A DNA stretch of 14,608 nt from Bacteroidales bacterium UBA4866 (GTDB lineage Bacteria; Bacteroidota; Bacteroidia; Bacteroidales; P3): NCBI GenBank assembly GCA_002399565.1, contig DHDW01000014.1, positions 1-14,608 of the forward strand, read 5' to 3'. The notes beneath the pieces are model-generated. The model was not told the origin of the DNA. It did no database searches and was given only the letters and a program-made list of their open reading frames with translations. This document shows positions 1 through 9,684 of the stretch, piece after piece; position 1 is the first letter of the stretch, and every line of letters starts with the position of its first letter. The position numbers and the translations under genes were made by a program.

Positions 1-3000
1 GTCCATGTTGAAGCACTTGAAAGCTTCCATTCAAATCCTTGAACAATAATAGCTCCACTTCCTACTGTAACTGTACCATTTAGGGTTGCAGTGTTTTGAG
101 AAATTGCTGTTGCTGGACTTGTAACTACTGTTGGAGGAACTACAGCAAGGGTTGTAAAGTTTTGAGTTGTTCCGTAAACTGTTCCTGTATTTGTTATTGC
201 ATAAGCTCTAAACTGATAAGCTGTATTTGATGTTAAGCTTGTCAAATTATGAGTTAAAACACTTCCACTAATTGTTATAGACAACCATGTATTTGAACTA
301 GCAACTTTCCATTCAAATCCTTTTGAAGTAATTGTTTCTGTTCCTGCAGTAATTGTACCATTTAATGTAGAAGAATTTTCTGTTACTAAAGTAGCTGCAT
401 TTGTAACAACTGTTGGAGGAGTGATAGATTGTGTTGTAAAGTTTTGAGTTGTTCCATAAACTGTTCCTGAAGCAGTAGTTGCATAAGCTCTAAACTTATA
501 AGCAGTATTTGGAGCTAAAAGAGTTAGGTTATGAGTTAATGCATTTGCAATAAGGTTATCTATAGTAACATTCCAAGTGTTAGAACTTGATAATGCCCAT
601 TCAAAACCTTGTGATAAAACTACTTCACTTCCTAAGGTAATTGTTCCATTTAATGTAGCAGTTGTGTATGCAAGTGCAGTAGCTGGAGTGGTAACAACTG
701 TTGGAGGAACTATTGCAAGAGTAGTAAAGTTTTGAGTTGTTCCATAAACTGTTCCTAAAGATGTTGTAGCATAAGCTCTATACTGATAAGCTGTGTTAGG
801 TGCTAAACCTAATAGATTATGAGTAATTGCATTTCCATTAATTGTTGTAGTTATTGCTGTCCATGTTGAAGCACTTGAAAGTTTCCATTCAAAACCTTGA
901 ACAAGAATTGCATCACTTCCTTCAGTAATTGTACCATTTAGAGTTGCAATATTTTGTGATATTGCAGTTGCAGCGGTTGTAACTACTGTTGGAGGAACTA
1001 CTGCAAGAGTTGTAAAGTTTTGGGTTGTTCCATAAACAGTACCTGAAGCAGTTGTTGCATAAGCTCTAAACTGATAATCTGAATTTGGATTTAATCCAGT
1101 TAGGTTATGAATTATTGCATTTCCATTTAATGATAGAGAATTCCATGTTGAAGCACTTGACAATTTCCATTCAAATCCTTGAGTTAGGATTGATTCGCTG
1201 CCAATTGTAATTGTTCCATTTAATGTTGCTGTTGTTTGAGTAATCAATGTAGCAACTTCAGTAACGACTATTGGAGGAATTGCAAGAGTTGTAAAGCTTT
1301 GAACTGCTCCGTAAATAGTTTCAGATGCATTAATTGCATAAGCTCTATATTCATAAGCAGTATTTGCTGTTAAACCAGTTAAGTTATTTAAAATTACAGT
1401 TCCATTTAATGATGCTGCAACATTTGTCCAAGTATTTCCACCTGCTAATCTCCACTCAAATCCTTGAGATGTTAGAGGTTTACTACCTAAATTAATTGTA
1501 GCATTTAATGTAGCTGTTGTTTGAGCTATTAATGTAGCTGCATCAGTAACAACTATAGTAGGAGTAGCTTCTGTTGTAAAGCTTTGAACTGCTCCATAAA
1601 TAGTAGCTGATGCTGTTGTTGAAAATGCTCTAACTTCATAAGATGTATAAGGAGCTAAGCCTGATAGATTATGAGTTATTGCATTATTAATTAAAGGAGA
1701 TGTTATTATTGTCCAAGTTGAAGCACTTGACAATTTCCATTCAAATCCTTGTGTTATTAGTGATTCACTTCCAGAAGTAATTATTGCATTAAGTGTAGCA
1801 TTTGTTTGTGTTATGTTTGTTACAGAACTTGTTGTAACAACTTGAGGAATAACAGGAGTAGTGAATGTTTGAGTTGCACCATATATAGTACCTGATTCAG
1901 TTGTAACATAAGCTTTAAATTCATAAGCTCTGTTTGGAACTAAATCTGTGAATGTATGAGCTAATATATTATTACCTGGAGTTAATTCAACTCTCATCCA
2001 TGCTGTTGCACTTACTAATTTCCATTCAAATCCTTGAGCAAGAATTTCTTCACTTCCAAGAGTAAGTAATCCATTTAATGTTGCATTTGTTGGATCAATA
2101 GAAGTAGCAGAATTTGTTACAATTACTGGAGGAACAATATCAAGTGTTCTGAATGATTGAATAGAACCATAAGTATTAGCTGATTCAGTTGTTACAAAGG
2201 CTCTAAATTCGTAATTATTACTTGCAATAATACCAGTTAGATTATAAACCAATGTATTGTCGGTTAGTGGTACAATTGTCCAGGAAGAAGCGCCTTGTAG
2301 TCTCCATTCAAATCCGTATGCAGAAATAGTTTCACTTCCTATAGTTACATCACCATTTAATGTAGCAATAGTTTGAGCTATTGCTGTTGCTGGATTAGTA
2401 TTTACTACTGGCATAATTGGAAGAGTTCTAAAGCTTTGAATATCTCCATAAGTAACTCCTTCAGCTGTTATTGCATAAGCTCTATATTCATAATTACTAT
2501 AAGCAGTAAGATTGTTTAGGTTGTACATTATACTTCCATTATTTGAAGTAGTATTTACTATTGTCCATGATGTTTCACCTAAAGCTCTCCATTCAAAACC
2601 TTGAGATGTAATTGGAGCCAAAACTTCTAAAGCAGTACCATTCAAAGTAGCAGAAGTTTGTGTTAATAATGAAACATTACTTGTAATTACAATTGGAGGA
2701 GGCATAGCAAGAGTTCTAAATGTATTAACATCACCATATGTTGTTGCAGATTCAGTTGTTGCATAAGCTCTAAATTCATATTCTGTATTAGCTGTTAAGC
2801 CATTTAAGTTATAAATCATTGCATTATTATTCAATACAACAGAAACTGGAGTCCATATAGTTTCTCCAAGTAGTCTCCATTCAAATCCATTATCAGTGAT
2901 TGATTCACTTCCTAATGTTATTGATCCATTTAATGTTTCAATTGTTTGTGCAACTGCAATTGCATTACCAGTTAAAACAATTGGAGGAACAATATCTAAT

Positions 3001-3840
3001 GTTCTAAAGCTTTGAGTTAGTCCATAAATTGTTCCAGACTCAGTTGTTGCATAAGCTCTGTATTCATAATCATTACTTGCAACCAAACCAGATAAATTAT
3101 TTGTTATTGTTCCAGCAACTAAAGTTGAAGTAACAGTAGTCCAAGTGTTTTGACCAACTAATCTCCATTCAAATCCTTGCTCTGTAATGATTTCACTACC
3201 TAAAACAACATTTGCATTTAAATTAGCAACAGTTTGAGCTATTGCTGTTGCAGAAGTTGTAGTAACAGTAGGAGGGACAATTGCAAGAGTTGTAAAGCTT
3301 TGAGTTGTTCCATAAATATTTTCAGAAGCAGTTGAAACGAATGTTCTATATTCATAATCTGTAAGTGCTGTTAAGCCAGTTAAATTATAAGAAATTGCTC
3401 CAACAGGTGAAGTTAATAAAACAGTTGTCCATGTATTTGCTCCAACTAATCTCCATTCAAATCCTTTTTGAGTTATAGCTAAACTTCCTTGAGCAACACT
3501 TCCATTTAATGTTGCAATTGTTTGAGCAATTGCTGTTGCAGGAGTTGTTATTGCGGTTGGAGGAGTAGGAAGAGTGGTGAAATTGATAGCTCTTCCATAA
3601 ACTGAAACATAATTTGTTGATGCAAAAGCTCTAAATTCATATTGAGTATTAGGCAATAAATTTGTTAAATTATAAGCAATTGTATCATCGAATGTTGCAG
3701 TTAGAGGAATCCATTCTGTATTTCCCAAAACTCTATATTCAAATCCTTGATTAGTTATTGGATCAGTTCCTGGAACTATTGTACCATTAAGAGTTACTGT
3801 TGTTTGAGTTATTGCTGTAGCATTAATTGTTGTAACTCTT
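1..3840 (-). repeat. Array of 14 tandem 94-96-residue FnIII-like repeats
   Basis: The conserved GFEW (GFEY in the first) codon begins at 3735, 3453, 3165, 2877, 2589, 2304, 2022, 1737, 1452, 1167, 885, 597, 309 and 27, giving periods of 282, 285 or 288 nt, always in frame. The unit pattern is ATLNG-T/x-I, then G-S/T-x-x-I, then QGFEW, a second W seven to eight residues later, L-x-x-L-x-x-N-T-x-Y-x-F/Y-R-A-Y/F-A, then G-T-x-Y-G-x-x-Q-x-F-T/R-T-L. This matches FnIII-like repeats common in secreted Bacteroidota proteins. I saw no cysteine in the ~1280 residues of the array, unlike the modules before it. The array probably forms a long stalk (inference). The fourteenth copy is cut by the window edge, so the true number may be higher. 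Confidence 0.92.
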
Positions 3841-6800
3841 TGAGGAATTGCTAAAGTTCTAAAAGAAACTGGAACCCATTCTGAATAAAGAGTATCATCT
3901 GCATAGTAACTTCTGATATAATATGTATATTCAGTACTTGGTGTAAGATTACTAGCTTGATAGGCTGGAGTTGTAACATAAACAGGTGTTCCTGTTTCTC
4001 CTTTTCTAACTTGCCATCCAAGTTCTGCTGCACCAGCAGTCCAAGTCAATTGAGAATTAGAGATTGATGGTGTTGCATGAAGGTTTGTTGGTGGATATGG
4101 AGTGATAATATTTAAAAATGCAACATTATCAATATAGCATGATGGTTGTGTACCCACAGAGCCGTCATTTCTCCAAACAAATATAAGCTTCTTTTGAACT
4201 CCAATTCCAGGACTTACAAATCGAGTTTTAAAGTGAGTTGCAGGAATAAGGTTAATGTAGTTATTTGTTCCATTTGGCATTATAATTCCTTCTGAATAGC
4301 TATTATCAGAAAAATATGTTGCAGCCAATGAAGGAGAGAATACAGTATCTTTATCTACTAAGAATACTTTCAAATAGTCAGAAAGAGATTCCCCTCCAAC
4401 CAAAGCATCAAATGATAATTCAAGACTGTCTGGAGAATTAATTTCAAATAATTTTTCTGCAATAACAACACTTTGTGAACCTGTTGCATAAGTTGCATTT
4501 GCATTATTATTTGAAATAAACAAAGCATTTGAACGAGCTCCAACAGGAGTTCCAATCATCCATTTATTAACAGAAGTTCCATTTCTAAGTATCCATCCAT
4601 TATCTCCTTGTGCTTCAAAATTACTTGCATAAGATGTAAGAACTGGAATTTGTTTAGTTTCTACAAATATTGAACTATTAGAGAAAGAGTATGTTGCATC
4701 TGAACAAAGAGTTTTTGCATAAATTTCATATACAGTTTGAGGTTGTAGATTTGGAATTGTTGCAATATTAGATGTAATATTTATTGAGTCCCAATTTGCT
4801 GAATTAGCTACTCTATAATACACTTTCCATCCATTATCTGTTGTTTCAGCAGGAGTAACATTAACCACAATACTATTTGATGTAGAAGTTGCACTAATAG
4901 CTGAAGGTCTTTCGCAAGAAGGAGTTGTATAAACAGTTAAGTCATCAATATAGCATGTATTTGTTGCAGTATTATATTCTGATTTAAAAGCAATATACTG
5001 ACCATTTCCTGAATAATTTGCAAAATCAACTTCAAATTCTTGCCATGTGCTTGAAGCAGTTGGCTTAAGAGTATCAATAGCTGTAAATGATAAAGAATCT
5101 GCTGGATTAGTCAATACTCCTACAATTATGTTTGATGTGGCATTACCTGATCTTAATTGGAATCTTGCAGATAGTGAACTAATTTGAATAGATGCATCGA
5201 ACTGAGGAGTGATTGCAAATGAATTCTTTCCTGTAGGTGCAGTAAAATACATTGAACCTGGAGAGCTGACAGAGTAAGTTGAAGAAATATAAGGACTAGC
5301 AGTTGTAGTATTATACAATCTACTCCAGCATAATGGATAGTTTGTATTAGAACCTACACCATAATTATCAAAGCTTTCAGTGTAAGGCAATGTAGTTATT
5401 GTTGCACATAATGTAGTATCAGTTATTATTGCTGACCATTCACTTTGTTTAGTAACACAATCTGTTTGTACTCTGACTTTATAAATAGTTCCAGAATTTA
5501 AACTATTAAATGTATATGAATGTGCAGTAACTCCTGAAATGGTTGTAGCATTTGCCCAATCAGTTTGACTTGAAGGCATATATTGAATATTATATAAGCT
5601 ACCACTTGCATCTGCCCAACCTAAATCAAATCCTGTTGTTGTTGGATTTGAAGTTGTGAGTGCTGTTGGCTTTAAGCAAGTAGGAGTTGTATAAACACTT
5701 AAATTATCAATATAGCAAGTGTTAGTTGTAGTATTATAAATTGATTTAAAAGCAATATATTGACCATTTCCTGAATAATTAGCAAAATTAACCTCAAATT
5801 CTTGCCATGTGCTTGAATAAGTCGGCTTAAGAGTATCAATAGCAACAAATGTTAAAGAATCAGCTGGATTAGTCAATACTCCTACAATTATTTTTGATGT
5901 TCCATTTCCTGTTCTTAATTGGAATTTAGCAGATAGAGAGCTAATTGGAATAGATGCATCGAACTGAGGAGTTATAGCATATGAATATTTACCACTAGCT
6001 GCTGTGAAATACATTGAACCTGGAGAGCTGAAATTAGTTGAATTTATATAAGGATTTGCAGAAGTTGCATTATACAATCTACTCCAACATAAAGGATAAA
6101 TTGTAGTTCCTGTTCCATAAGTATCAAAACCTTCAGTCCAAGGAAGCTCTGTAATTGTTCCACAACTAGTTGTAAAAGTTATTGGAGCTGACCATTCGCT
6201 TTGTTCTGTAGAGCAATCAGTTTGTACTCTAACTTTATAAGATGTTGAATGATTAAGAGTATTAAATGTGTATGGTTTAGTAACTCCTGGAATAGTTGTA
6301 GCATTAGCCCAATCAGTTTGAGTTGAAGGCATGTATTGAATATTATATAAACTGCCACTTTCATCAGTCCAATTTAAATCAAATCCTGTTGATGTTGGAT
6401 TAGATGCTAATAGAGCAGTTGGCTTTAAACAAGTTGGGATATTATCAATAAGAATATCATCTATACGAAGATACCATCCATCTGGTGTTCCTTGACGAAC
6501 AAATGCTATATAACGATTACCAGAATATAGACTTAAGTCAATTTCATATTGTTGCCAATCTCCTGATGGAAGTAGTTGATTAAAAATACGAGTAAATCCT
6601 TGTAAAGTATCATAAGTACCCATTGCTGATGAATTAATAATAGTATTTGGATTTGAAATAAAAACTGAAACTTCATCAGGTTCACTTGTAGATGCACTAT
6701 ATCTCATAGCCCAAAAACTAAGTTTTTGATTTCCTGTTAATGCAAATTGAGGTGAAATCAACCAATCATTATGTGAAGTTGTACCATAATCTGTGTAACA

Positions 6801-9515
6801 TACAGCGTGACCAGTTCCTGAATGAGAAGAAGAAGTTCCTTTTTTCCACCAATATTCATATGTACCATTTGTACCTCCTTTATCAATAACTGTCCAACAA
6901 TTAGATGAAGGTTTATTTCCTTGAGCACTTATTGCAGTCCAATCTGATTCAAATCCTTCTATCCAAGGGAATACAGTAACTGACTCGCAAGGAGTTGGAG
7001 GAGTAGTAAATGTATAAATATTAGTTGGAGCAGAAAGTTCTGTTCCGCATTTTGTTCTTAAATAATATGTATAAGTAGCTTGAGGTGTTAGATTTTGTAA
7101 AGTATATGTATTTGTATTTACTAAAATAGAATCATAGAATGGATCAAATGTAGATTTATAATATAAATACCATGAATTTCCCACATTTGAACTCCAACCA
7201 ATTTGTGCTAGAGTTGAACTTAATGAATTAATTGTTACATCGAATGGTCTTGGACAAGGTAAAATTTCAACTGATATGTTATCTATTGCAGCTGGTGGAG
7301 CATAGTTATCATTTTGATCAAAATAGTAGAAAATTAATCTCTTAACTCCTGAAACATTGTCAATAGTTATTTCTTTATTTTGCCAATTTTCTGATTGAGA
7401 AAGCAAAGCAAGATTATCATTAACATTAGATGGATTTCCTGTTGGATTTAATGTATCTGTAACATTTCGTAAAAATACAATTAAACCTGAATATGTAGAT
7501 GTTCCTGAAACATATCCTTGACATTTCCAATCAAAGTTAAGAGAGTAGGAGGCTGGTGTTGTTCCAAAATCTATATCTCTATAACCATAAGCATAAATAT
7601 AACCATCTGTCATTGCATAGGATAACCCTTCGTCATTAGAGATATATGCTGAAGTATTATCAGAAGTATTTTGAGTTGTAGGTCCATTGCCAGCGGCTTG
7701 ACCTATAGCCCAATTATTAACACTTCCACTTAAATTTCTCCATGCAGAATTTTCTAATTGGTTTTCAAAGTTAGATAAAAAAGGAATTGTTGCAGGTAAT
7801 GCGTCTGTGGTAAATGACAATTGATTTGACCAATTTGAAGTTTCTGTAGAGCAATCAGAACGTACCCAAATTTTATATTGAGTATTTGGTGTTAAGTTTG
7901 TAAGTAGAATAGGATTTGTAGTAACAGAAATTGGTGTAATATTATTTGGATCATTTCCATTAGTTGTTAAGGCATATTGCCATGTTGTTGCTGTACCATT
8001 TTCTTGAAATGAAATATTAGCTGAAGTAGAAGTTAAAGAAGATAAATTAATATTTGATGGTTTTCTACAAGATTCAAATGGATTTATAACAAAATTATCT
8101 ATATGCAAATCATTATCAGTATTTGAAACAGTAGATTCTCCGTAAAAACCTATCTTAATTGTACCTGTATATGGCAATGAATTAGATTGATTATATAGTG
8201 GAATTATTACATGAGATGGTGTATTTGTAATATTTCCTAATATTCTTGAAGAATTAATATCACTTGACCAAATAAATGCATTTGCTGCTTCCCAAGTTAC
8301 TCCATTGTCTGTTGAAATAACAACTGCAAATCTATCATCATCGCCTAATGATTCAACTGGATTAGCGTTACCCCAATCAGTATAGAAAACATCAAATTCT
8401 AATTGCATTGGAGTTGTACCGTTTCCTAAATCAATAGATGGAGAAATTAACCAATACTTATTTGAACTATAAATATTCATTGTTGCATTACTTGGAGTTA
8501 CATAAGAGTTTAAACTCCAACCAGAAGTTGTTGTAGTTAAAGTTGCAGGACCAGATGCAGGAAGTAATCCAGATTTTCTTTCCCAGCATCTACTTGGTGG
8601 AACAGAATTAAACTCTTCAGTAATTGTTGGAACAGATAATGTTGCACAAGGAGTCGTAAAAGAAACTATAGATGAAAGTGGAGTTGTACAAACAGGAGTA
8701 ACTTTTACATCATAAGAAATGTCAGGAAGTAAATTTGTTAAAATATAAGAAGTATCAGATAATGTAGCAATTAATGTAGCTTGCTCCCATGTTTGATCAA
8801 TTGTTTTAAGTGAAATAGTATAAGATGATATATTTATATCGCTTATCCAAGATATTTTTGCTCCATCTGAAGTAAGATTTGAATATTGTAAATTATTAGG
8901 TGCCCAACAAAAACCAGGAGCACTTGGTGTAATTACAAATTTTGTATTTGGTCTTGCATTATTTGTACCTCTATTATATGATGATGTAGTAGTAGGTGAA
9001 TTTGGATCAATATTTGTATTATCTTGATAAAAATACATACATGATGTAAAACTAGCAGTATGCGATTGCCAAGTACGAGAAGAATAACCACCAGTATTTT
9101 TATCAACAGCAATAACTAAATTATCTGTTCCATTATATATAAATGGAGTAGTTAATGTTATATAATTCCATCCTTGAACAAAAGTACATGAACCACTATA
9201 AACTTGAGTTAAAGAAGAAAGTGGCACATAATCAGTAGTTGAAGAAAATGAATTTTTAGTAGTATTACCTGCATAAATATCAATTACTTCTGTTCTAGAT
9301 GTACTAGATGTCATGTAATAGGCAATTTGGGAGATAGTTCCTCCAATTATTTCTGAAGAGGTGTAAATAGTTTGGGAATAACTATAGTCGTAATTACAAT
9401 GCATCGGGACATACGATGTCGTAGAAGTCCCATTTCCTATTGTTATCTCACCTTGTTGCGTGAAACCTTGAATGGCGAATATAATCGCCATTAGAAAGAA
9501 TAATTGTTTTTTCAT
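1..9515 (-). CDS. Giant secreted modular adhesin-like protein (3' end beyond window)
   Basis: One open frame runs from an ATG at 9515-9513 to the left edge, at least 3171 codons with no stop found on translation. Frame was checked at the conserved Trp/Tyr codon of all 14 C-terminal repeats and at Cys codons near 5676, 6429, 7254 and 8067. The start was chosen because it gives a clean signal peptide (MKKQLFFLMAIIFAIQGFTQ). Order: signal peptide; N-terminal beta domain to about residue 194; FnIII-like domains alternating with jelly-roll modules of cleaved-adhesin/choice-of-anchor type (for example WLISPSIDLG, LPWTEGFDTYG, CYIDNLSVYTTPTC) to about residue 1892; then the 14-repeat array. Such proteins in Bacteroidota are usually exported by Sec and T9SS and kept on the surface or released; I infer a role in adhesion or glycan binding. 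No catalytic domain was recognised. A T9SS sorting domain would be expected at the unseen C-terminus. The product could instead be a cell-surface stalk protein. Confidence 0.9.
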   Translation of the reverse strand, partial: MKKQLFFLMAIIFAIQGFTQQGEITIGNGTSTTSYVPMHCNYDYSYSQTIYTSSEIIGGTISQIAYYMTSSTSRTEVIDIYAGNTTKNSFSSTTDYVPLSSLTQVYSGSCTFVQGWNYITLTTPFIYNGTDNLVIAVDKNTGGYSSRTWQSHTASFTSCMYFYQDNTNIDPNSPTTTSSYNRGTNNARPNTKFVITPSAPGFCWAPNNLQYSNLTSDGAKISWISDINISSYTISLKTIDQTWEQATLIATLSDTSYILTNLLPDISYDVKVTPVCTTPLSSIVSFTTPCATLSVPTITEEFNSVPPSRCWERKSGLLPASGPATLTTTTSGWSLNSYVTPSNATMNIYSSNKYWLISPSIDLGNGTTPMQLEFDVFYTDWGNANPVESLGDDDRFAVVISTDNGVTWEAANAFIWSSDINSSRILGNITNTPSHVIIPLYNQSNSLPYTGTIKIGFYGESTVSNTDNDLHIDNFVINPFESCRKPSNINLSSLTSTSANISFQENGTATTWQYALTTNGNDPNNITPISVTTNPILLTNLTPNTQYKIWVRSDCSTETSNWSNQLSFTTDALPATIPFLSNFENQLENSAWRNLSGSVNNWAIGQAAGNGPTTQNTSDNTSAYISNDEGLSYAMTDGYIYAYGYRDIDFGTTPASYSLNFDWKCQGYVSGTSTYSGLIVFLRNVTDTLNPTGNPSNVNDNLALLSQSENWQNKEITIDNVSGVKRLIFYYFDQNDNYAPPAAIDNISVEILPCPRPFDVTINSLSSTLAQIGWSSNVGNSWYLYYKSTFDPFYDSILVNTNTYTLQNLTPQATYTYYLRTKCGTELSAPTNIYTFTTPPTPCESVTVFPWIEGFESDWTAISAQGNKPSSNCWTVIDKGGTNGTYEYWWKKGTSSSHSGTGHAVCYTDYGTTSHNDWLISPQFALTGNQKLSFWAMRYSASTSEPDEVSVFISNPNTIINSSAMGTYDTLQGFTRIFNQLLPSGDWQQYEIDLSLYSGNRYIAFVRQGTPDGWYLRIDDILIDNIPTCLKPTALLASNPTSTGFDLNWTDESGSLYNIQYMPSTQTDWANATTIPGVTKPYTFNTLNHSTSYKVRVQTDCSTEQSEWSAPITFTTSCGTITELPWTEGFDTYGTGTTIYPLCWSRLYNATSANPYINSTNFSSPGSMYFTAASGKYSYAITPQFDASIPISSLSAKFQLRTGNGTSKIIVGVLTNPADSLTFVAIDTLKPTYSSTWQEFEVNFANYSGNGQYIAFKSIYNTTTNTCYIDNLSVYTTPTCLKPTALTTSNPTTTGFDLGWADASGSLYNIQYMPSSQTDWANATTISGVTAHSYTFNSLNSGTIYKVRVQTDCVTKQSEWSAIITDTTLCATITTLPYTESFDNYGVGSNTNYPLCWSRLYNTTTASPYISSTYSVSSPGSMYFTAPTGKNSFAITPQFDASIQISSLSARFQLRSGNATSNIIVGVLTNPADSLSFTAIDTLKPTASSTWQEFEVDFANYSGNGQYIAFKSEYNTATNTCYIDDLTVYTTPSCERPSAISATSTSNSIVVNVTPAETTDNGWKVYYRVANSANWDSINITSNIATIPNLQPQTVYEIYAKTLCSDATYSFSNSSIFVETKQIPVLTSYASNFEAQGDNGWILRNGTSVNKWMIGTPVGARSNALFISNNNANATYATGSQSVVIAEKLFEINSPDSLELSFDALVGGESLSDYLKVFLVDKDTVFSPSLAATYFSDNSYSEGIIMPNGTNNYINLIPATHFKTRFVSPGIGVQKKLIFVWRNDGSVGTQPSCYIDNVAFLNIITPYPPTNLHATPSISNSQLTWTAGAAELGWQVRKGETGTPVYVTTPAYQASNLTPSTEYTYYIRSYYADDTLYSEWVPVSFRTLAIPQRVTTINATAITQTTVTLNGTIVPGTDPITNQGFEYRVLGNTEWIPLTATFDDTIAYNLTNLLPNTQYEFRAFASTNYVSVYGRAINFTTLPTPPTAITTPATAIAQTIATLNGSVAQGSLAITQKGFEWRLVGANTWTTVLLTSPVGAISYNLTGLTALTDYEYRTFVSTASENIYGTTQSFTTLAIVPPTVTTTSATAIAQTVANLNANVVLGSEIITEQGFEWRLVGQNTWTTVTSTLVAGTITNNLSGLVASNDYEYRAYATTESGTIYGLTQSFRTLDIVPPIVLTGNAIAVAQTIETLNGSITLGSESITDNGFEWRLLGETIWTPVSVVLNNNAMIYNLNGLTANTEYEFRAYATTESATTYGDVNTFRTLAMPPPIVITSNVSLLTQTSATLNGTALEVLAPITSQGFEWRALGETSWTIVNTTSNNGSIMYNLNNLTAYSNYEYRAYAITAEGVTYGDIQSFRTLPIMPVVNTNPATAIAQTIATLNGDVTIGSETISAYGFEWRLQGASSWTIVPLTDNTLVYNLTGIIASNNYEFRAFVTTESANTYGSIQSFRTLDIVPPVIVTNSATSIDPTNATLNGLLTLGSEEILAQGFEWKLVSATAWMRVELTPGNNILAHTFTDLVPNRAYEFKAYVTTESGTIYGATQTFTTPVIPQVVTTSSVTNITQTNATLNAIITSGSESLITQGFEWKLSSASTWTIITSPLINNAITHNLSGLAPYTSYEVRAFSTTASATIYGAVQSFTTEATPTIVVTDAATLIAQTTATLNATINLGSKPLTSQGFEWRLAGGNTWTNVAASLNGTVILNNLTGLTANTAYEYRAYAINASETIYGAVQSFTTLAIPPIVVTEVATLITQTTATLNGTITIGSESILTQGFEWKLSSASTWNSLSLNGNAIIHNLTGLNPNSDYQFRAYATTASGTVYGTTQNFTTLAVVPPTVVTTAATAISQNIATLNGTITEGSDAILVQGFEWKLSSASTWTAITTTINGNAITHNLLGLAPNTAYQYRAYATTSLGTVYGTTQNFTTLAIVPPTVVTTPATALAYTTATLNGTITLGSEVVLSQGFEWALSSSNTWNVTIDNLIANALTHNLTLLAPNTAYKFRAYATTASGTVYGTTQNFTTQSITPPTVVTNAATLVTENSSTLNGTITAGTETITSKGFEWKVASSNTWLSITISGSVLTHNLTSLTSNTAYQFRAYAITNTGTVYGTTQNFTTLAVVPPTVVTSPATAISQNTATLNGTVTVGSGAIIVQGFEWKLSSASTW
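3841..8933 (-). other. Alternating FnIII-like and jelly-roll adhesin modules
   Basis: Approximate modules in protein order (window positions): FnIII-1 8640-8930, adhesin A1 8090-8640, FnIII-2 7800-8090, A2 7262-7800, FnIII-3 6985-7262, A3 6430-6985, FnIII-4 6160-6430, A4 5680-6160, FnIII-5 5400-5680, A5 4918-5400, FnIII-6 4640-4918, A6 4110-4640, FnIII-7 3840-4110. FnIII-like domains show a Trp in the second strand and a late L.P.T.Y...VR..C signature (for example STSYKVRVQTDCSTEQSEW). The adhesin modules start with a P-W/Y-x-E-x-F motif or equivalent and end with an I-D-N/D motif such as CYIDNLSVY or AIDNISVEI, as in cleaved-adhesin and MAM-like jelly rolls. Cysteines cluster at module joints. 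Boundaries are estimates good to about 10 residues. Confidence 0.7.
4910..6420 (-). repeat. Tandem duplication of a ~251-residue adhesin+FnIII module pair
   Basis: Two copies lie head to tail, about 4910-5667 and 5668-6420. The CLKPTAL motif recurs 753 bp apart (6421 and 5668) and the WQEF motif region 762 bp apart (5041 and 5803). Shared runs include TGFDL, GSLYNIQYMPS, QTDWANATTI, YKVRVQTDC, YPLCWSRLYN, SSPGSMYFTA, ITPQFDASI, FANYSGNGQYIAFKS and a closing YTTP-C. Differences are mostly single residues plus short indels in the loop after the F-D-x-Y-G motif. The copies are far closer to each other than to any other module in the protein, so the duplication is recent relative to the rest. Confidence 0.85.
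8934..9515 (-). other. Signal peptide and N-terminal beta domain of the giant protein
   Basis: Residues 1 to about 194. The first ~20 residues have a Lys-Lys start and a hydrophobic core, with no lipobox cysteine, so a Sec signal peptide rather than a lipoprotein is likely. The following domain begins GEITIGNGTSTTSYVPMHCN and contains YSYSQTIYTSSEI and a segment ending NGTDNLVIAVD. This pattern resembles a domain often seen at the N-terminus of T9SS-type secreted proteins of Bacteroidota, ahead of FnIII and choice-of-anchor modules. Its ligand is not known to me. The domain ends at TKFVIT, where the first FnIII-like domain begins. Confidence 0.65.
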
Positions 9516-9652
9516 GATGTTTTTGTTTTAAGTTAAACATTTTTTATTTATTTTGTATGTGTATTTATACTCGCTTTACTATTGTATTACTATAAACAAA
9601 CCACTTCACGTGCTCAAAACCACTCAATTACTTTTCATTTATAATGATGCGG

Positions 9653-9684
9653 CAAATGTACATTATTTATTCAACTAAAACAAA
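9653..9684 (-). promoter_or_regulatory. Bacteroidota-type promoter of the giant adhesin gene
   Basis: Read on the minus strand, TTTG at 9684-9681 is followed after exactly 20 nt by TACATTTG at 9660-9653. This fits the Bacteroidota -33/-7 consensus (TTTG, 19-21 nt, TAnnTTTG). Transcription would begin near 9647, leaving a leader of about 130 nt. The leader contains AAACCACT twice (9598-9605 and 9617-9624, plus-strand reading) flanking a CACGTG palindrome (9607-9612), whose role is unknown. The start codon is preceded by an A-rich stretch, without a clear Shine-Dalgarno sequence. Confidence 0.7.

Noticed and set aside
3851..6364. Short leftward frames of about 60 codons inside the adhesin gene
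   Set aside because: They overlap the continuous 3171-codon frame in another phase and are Leu/Gln-rich shadows of it.
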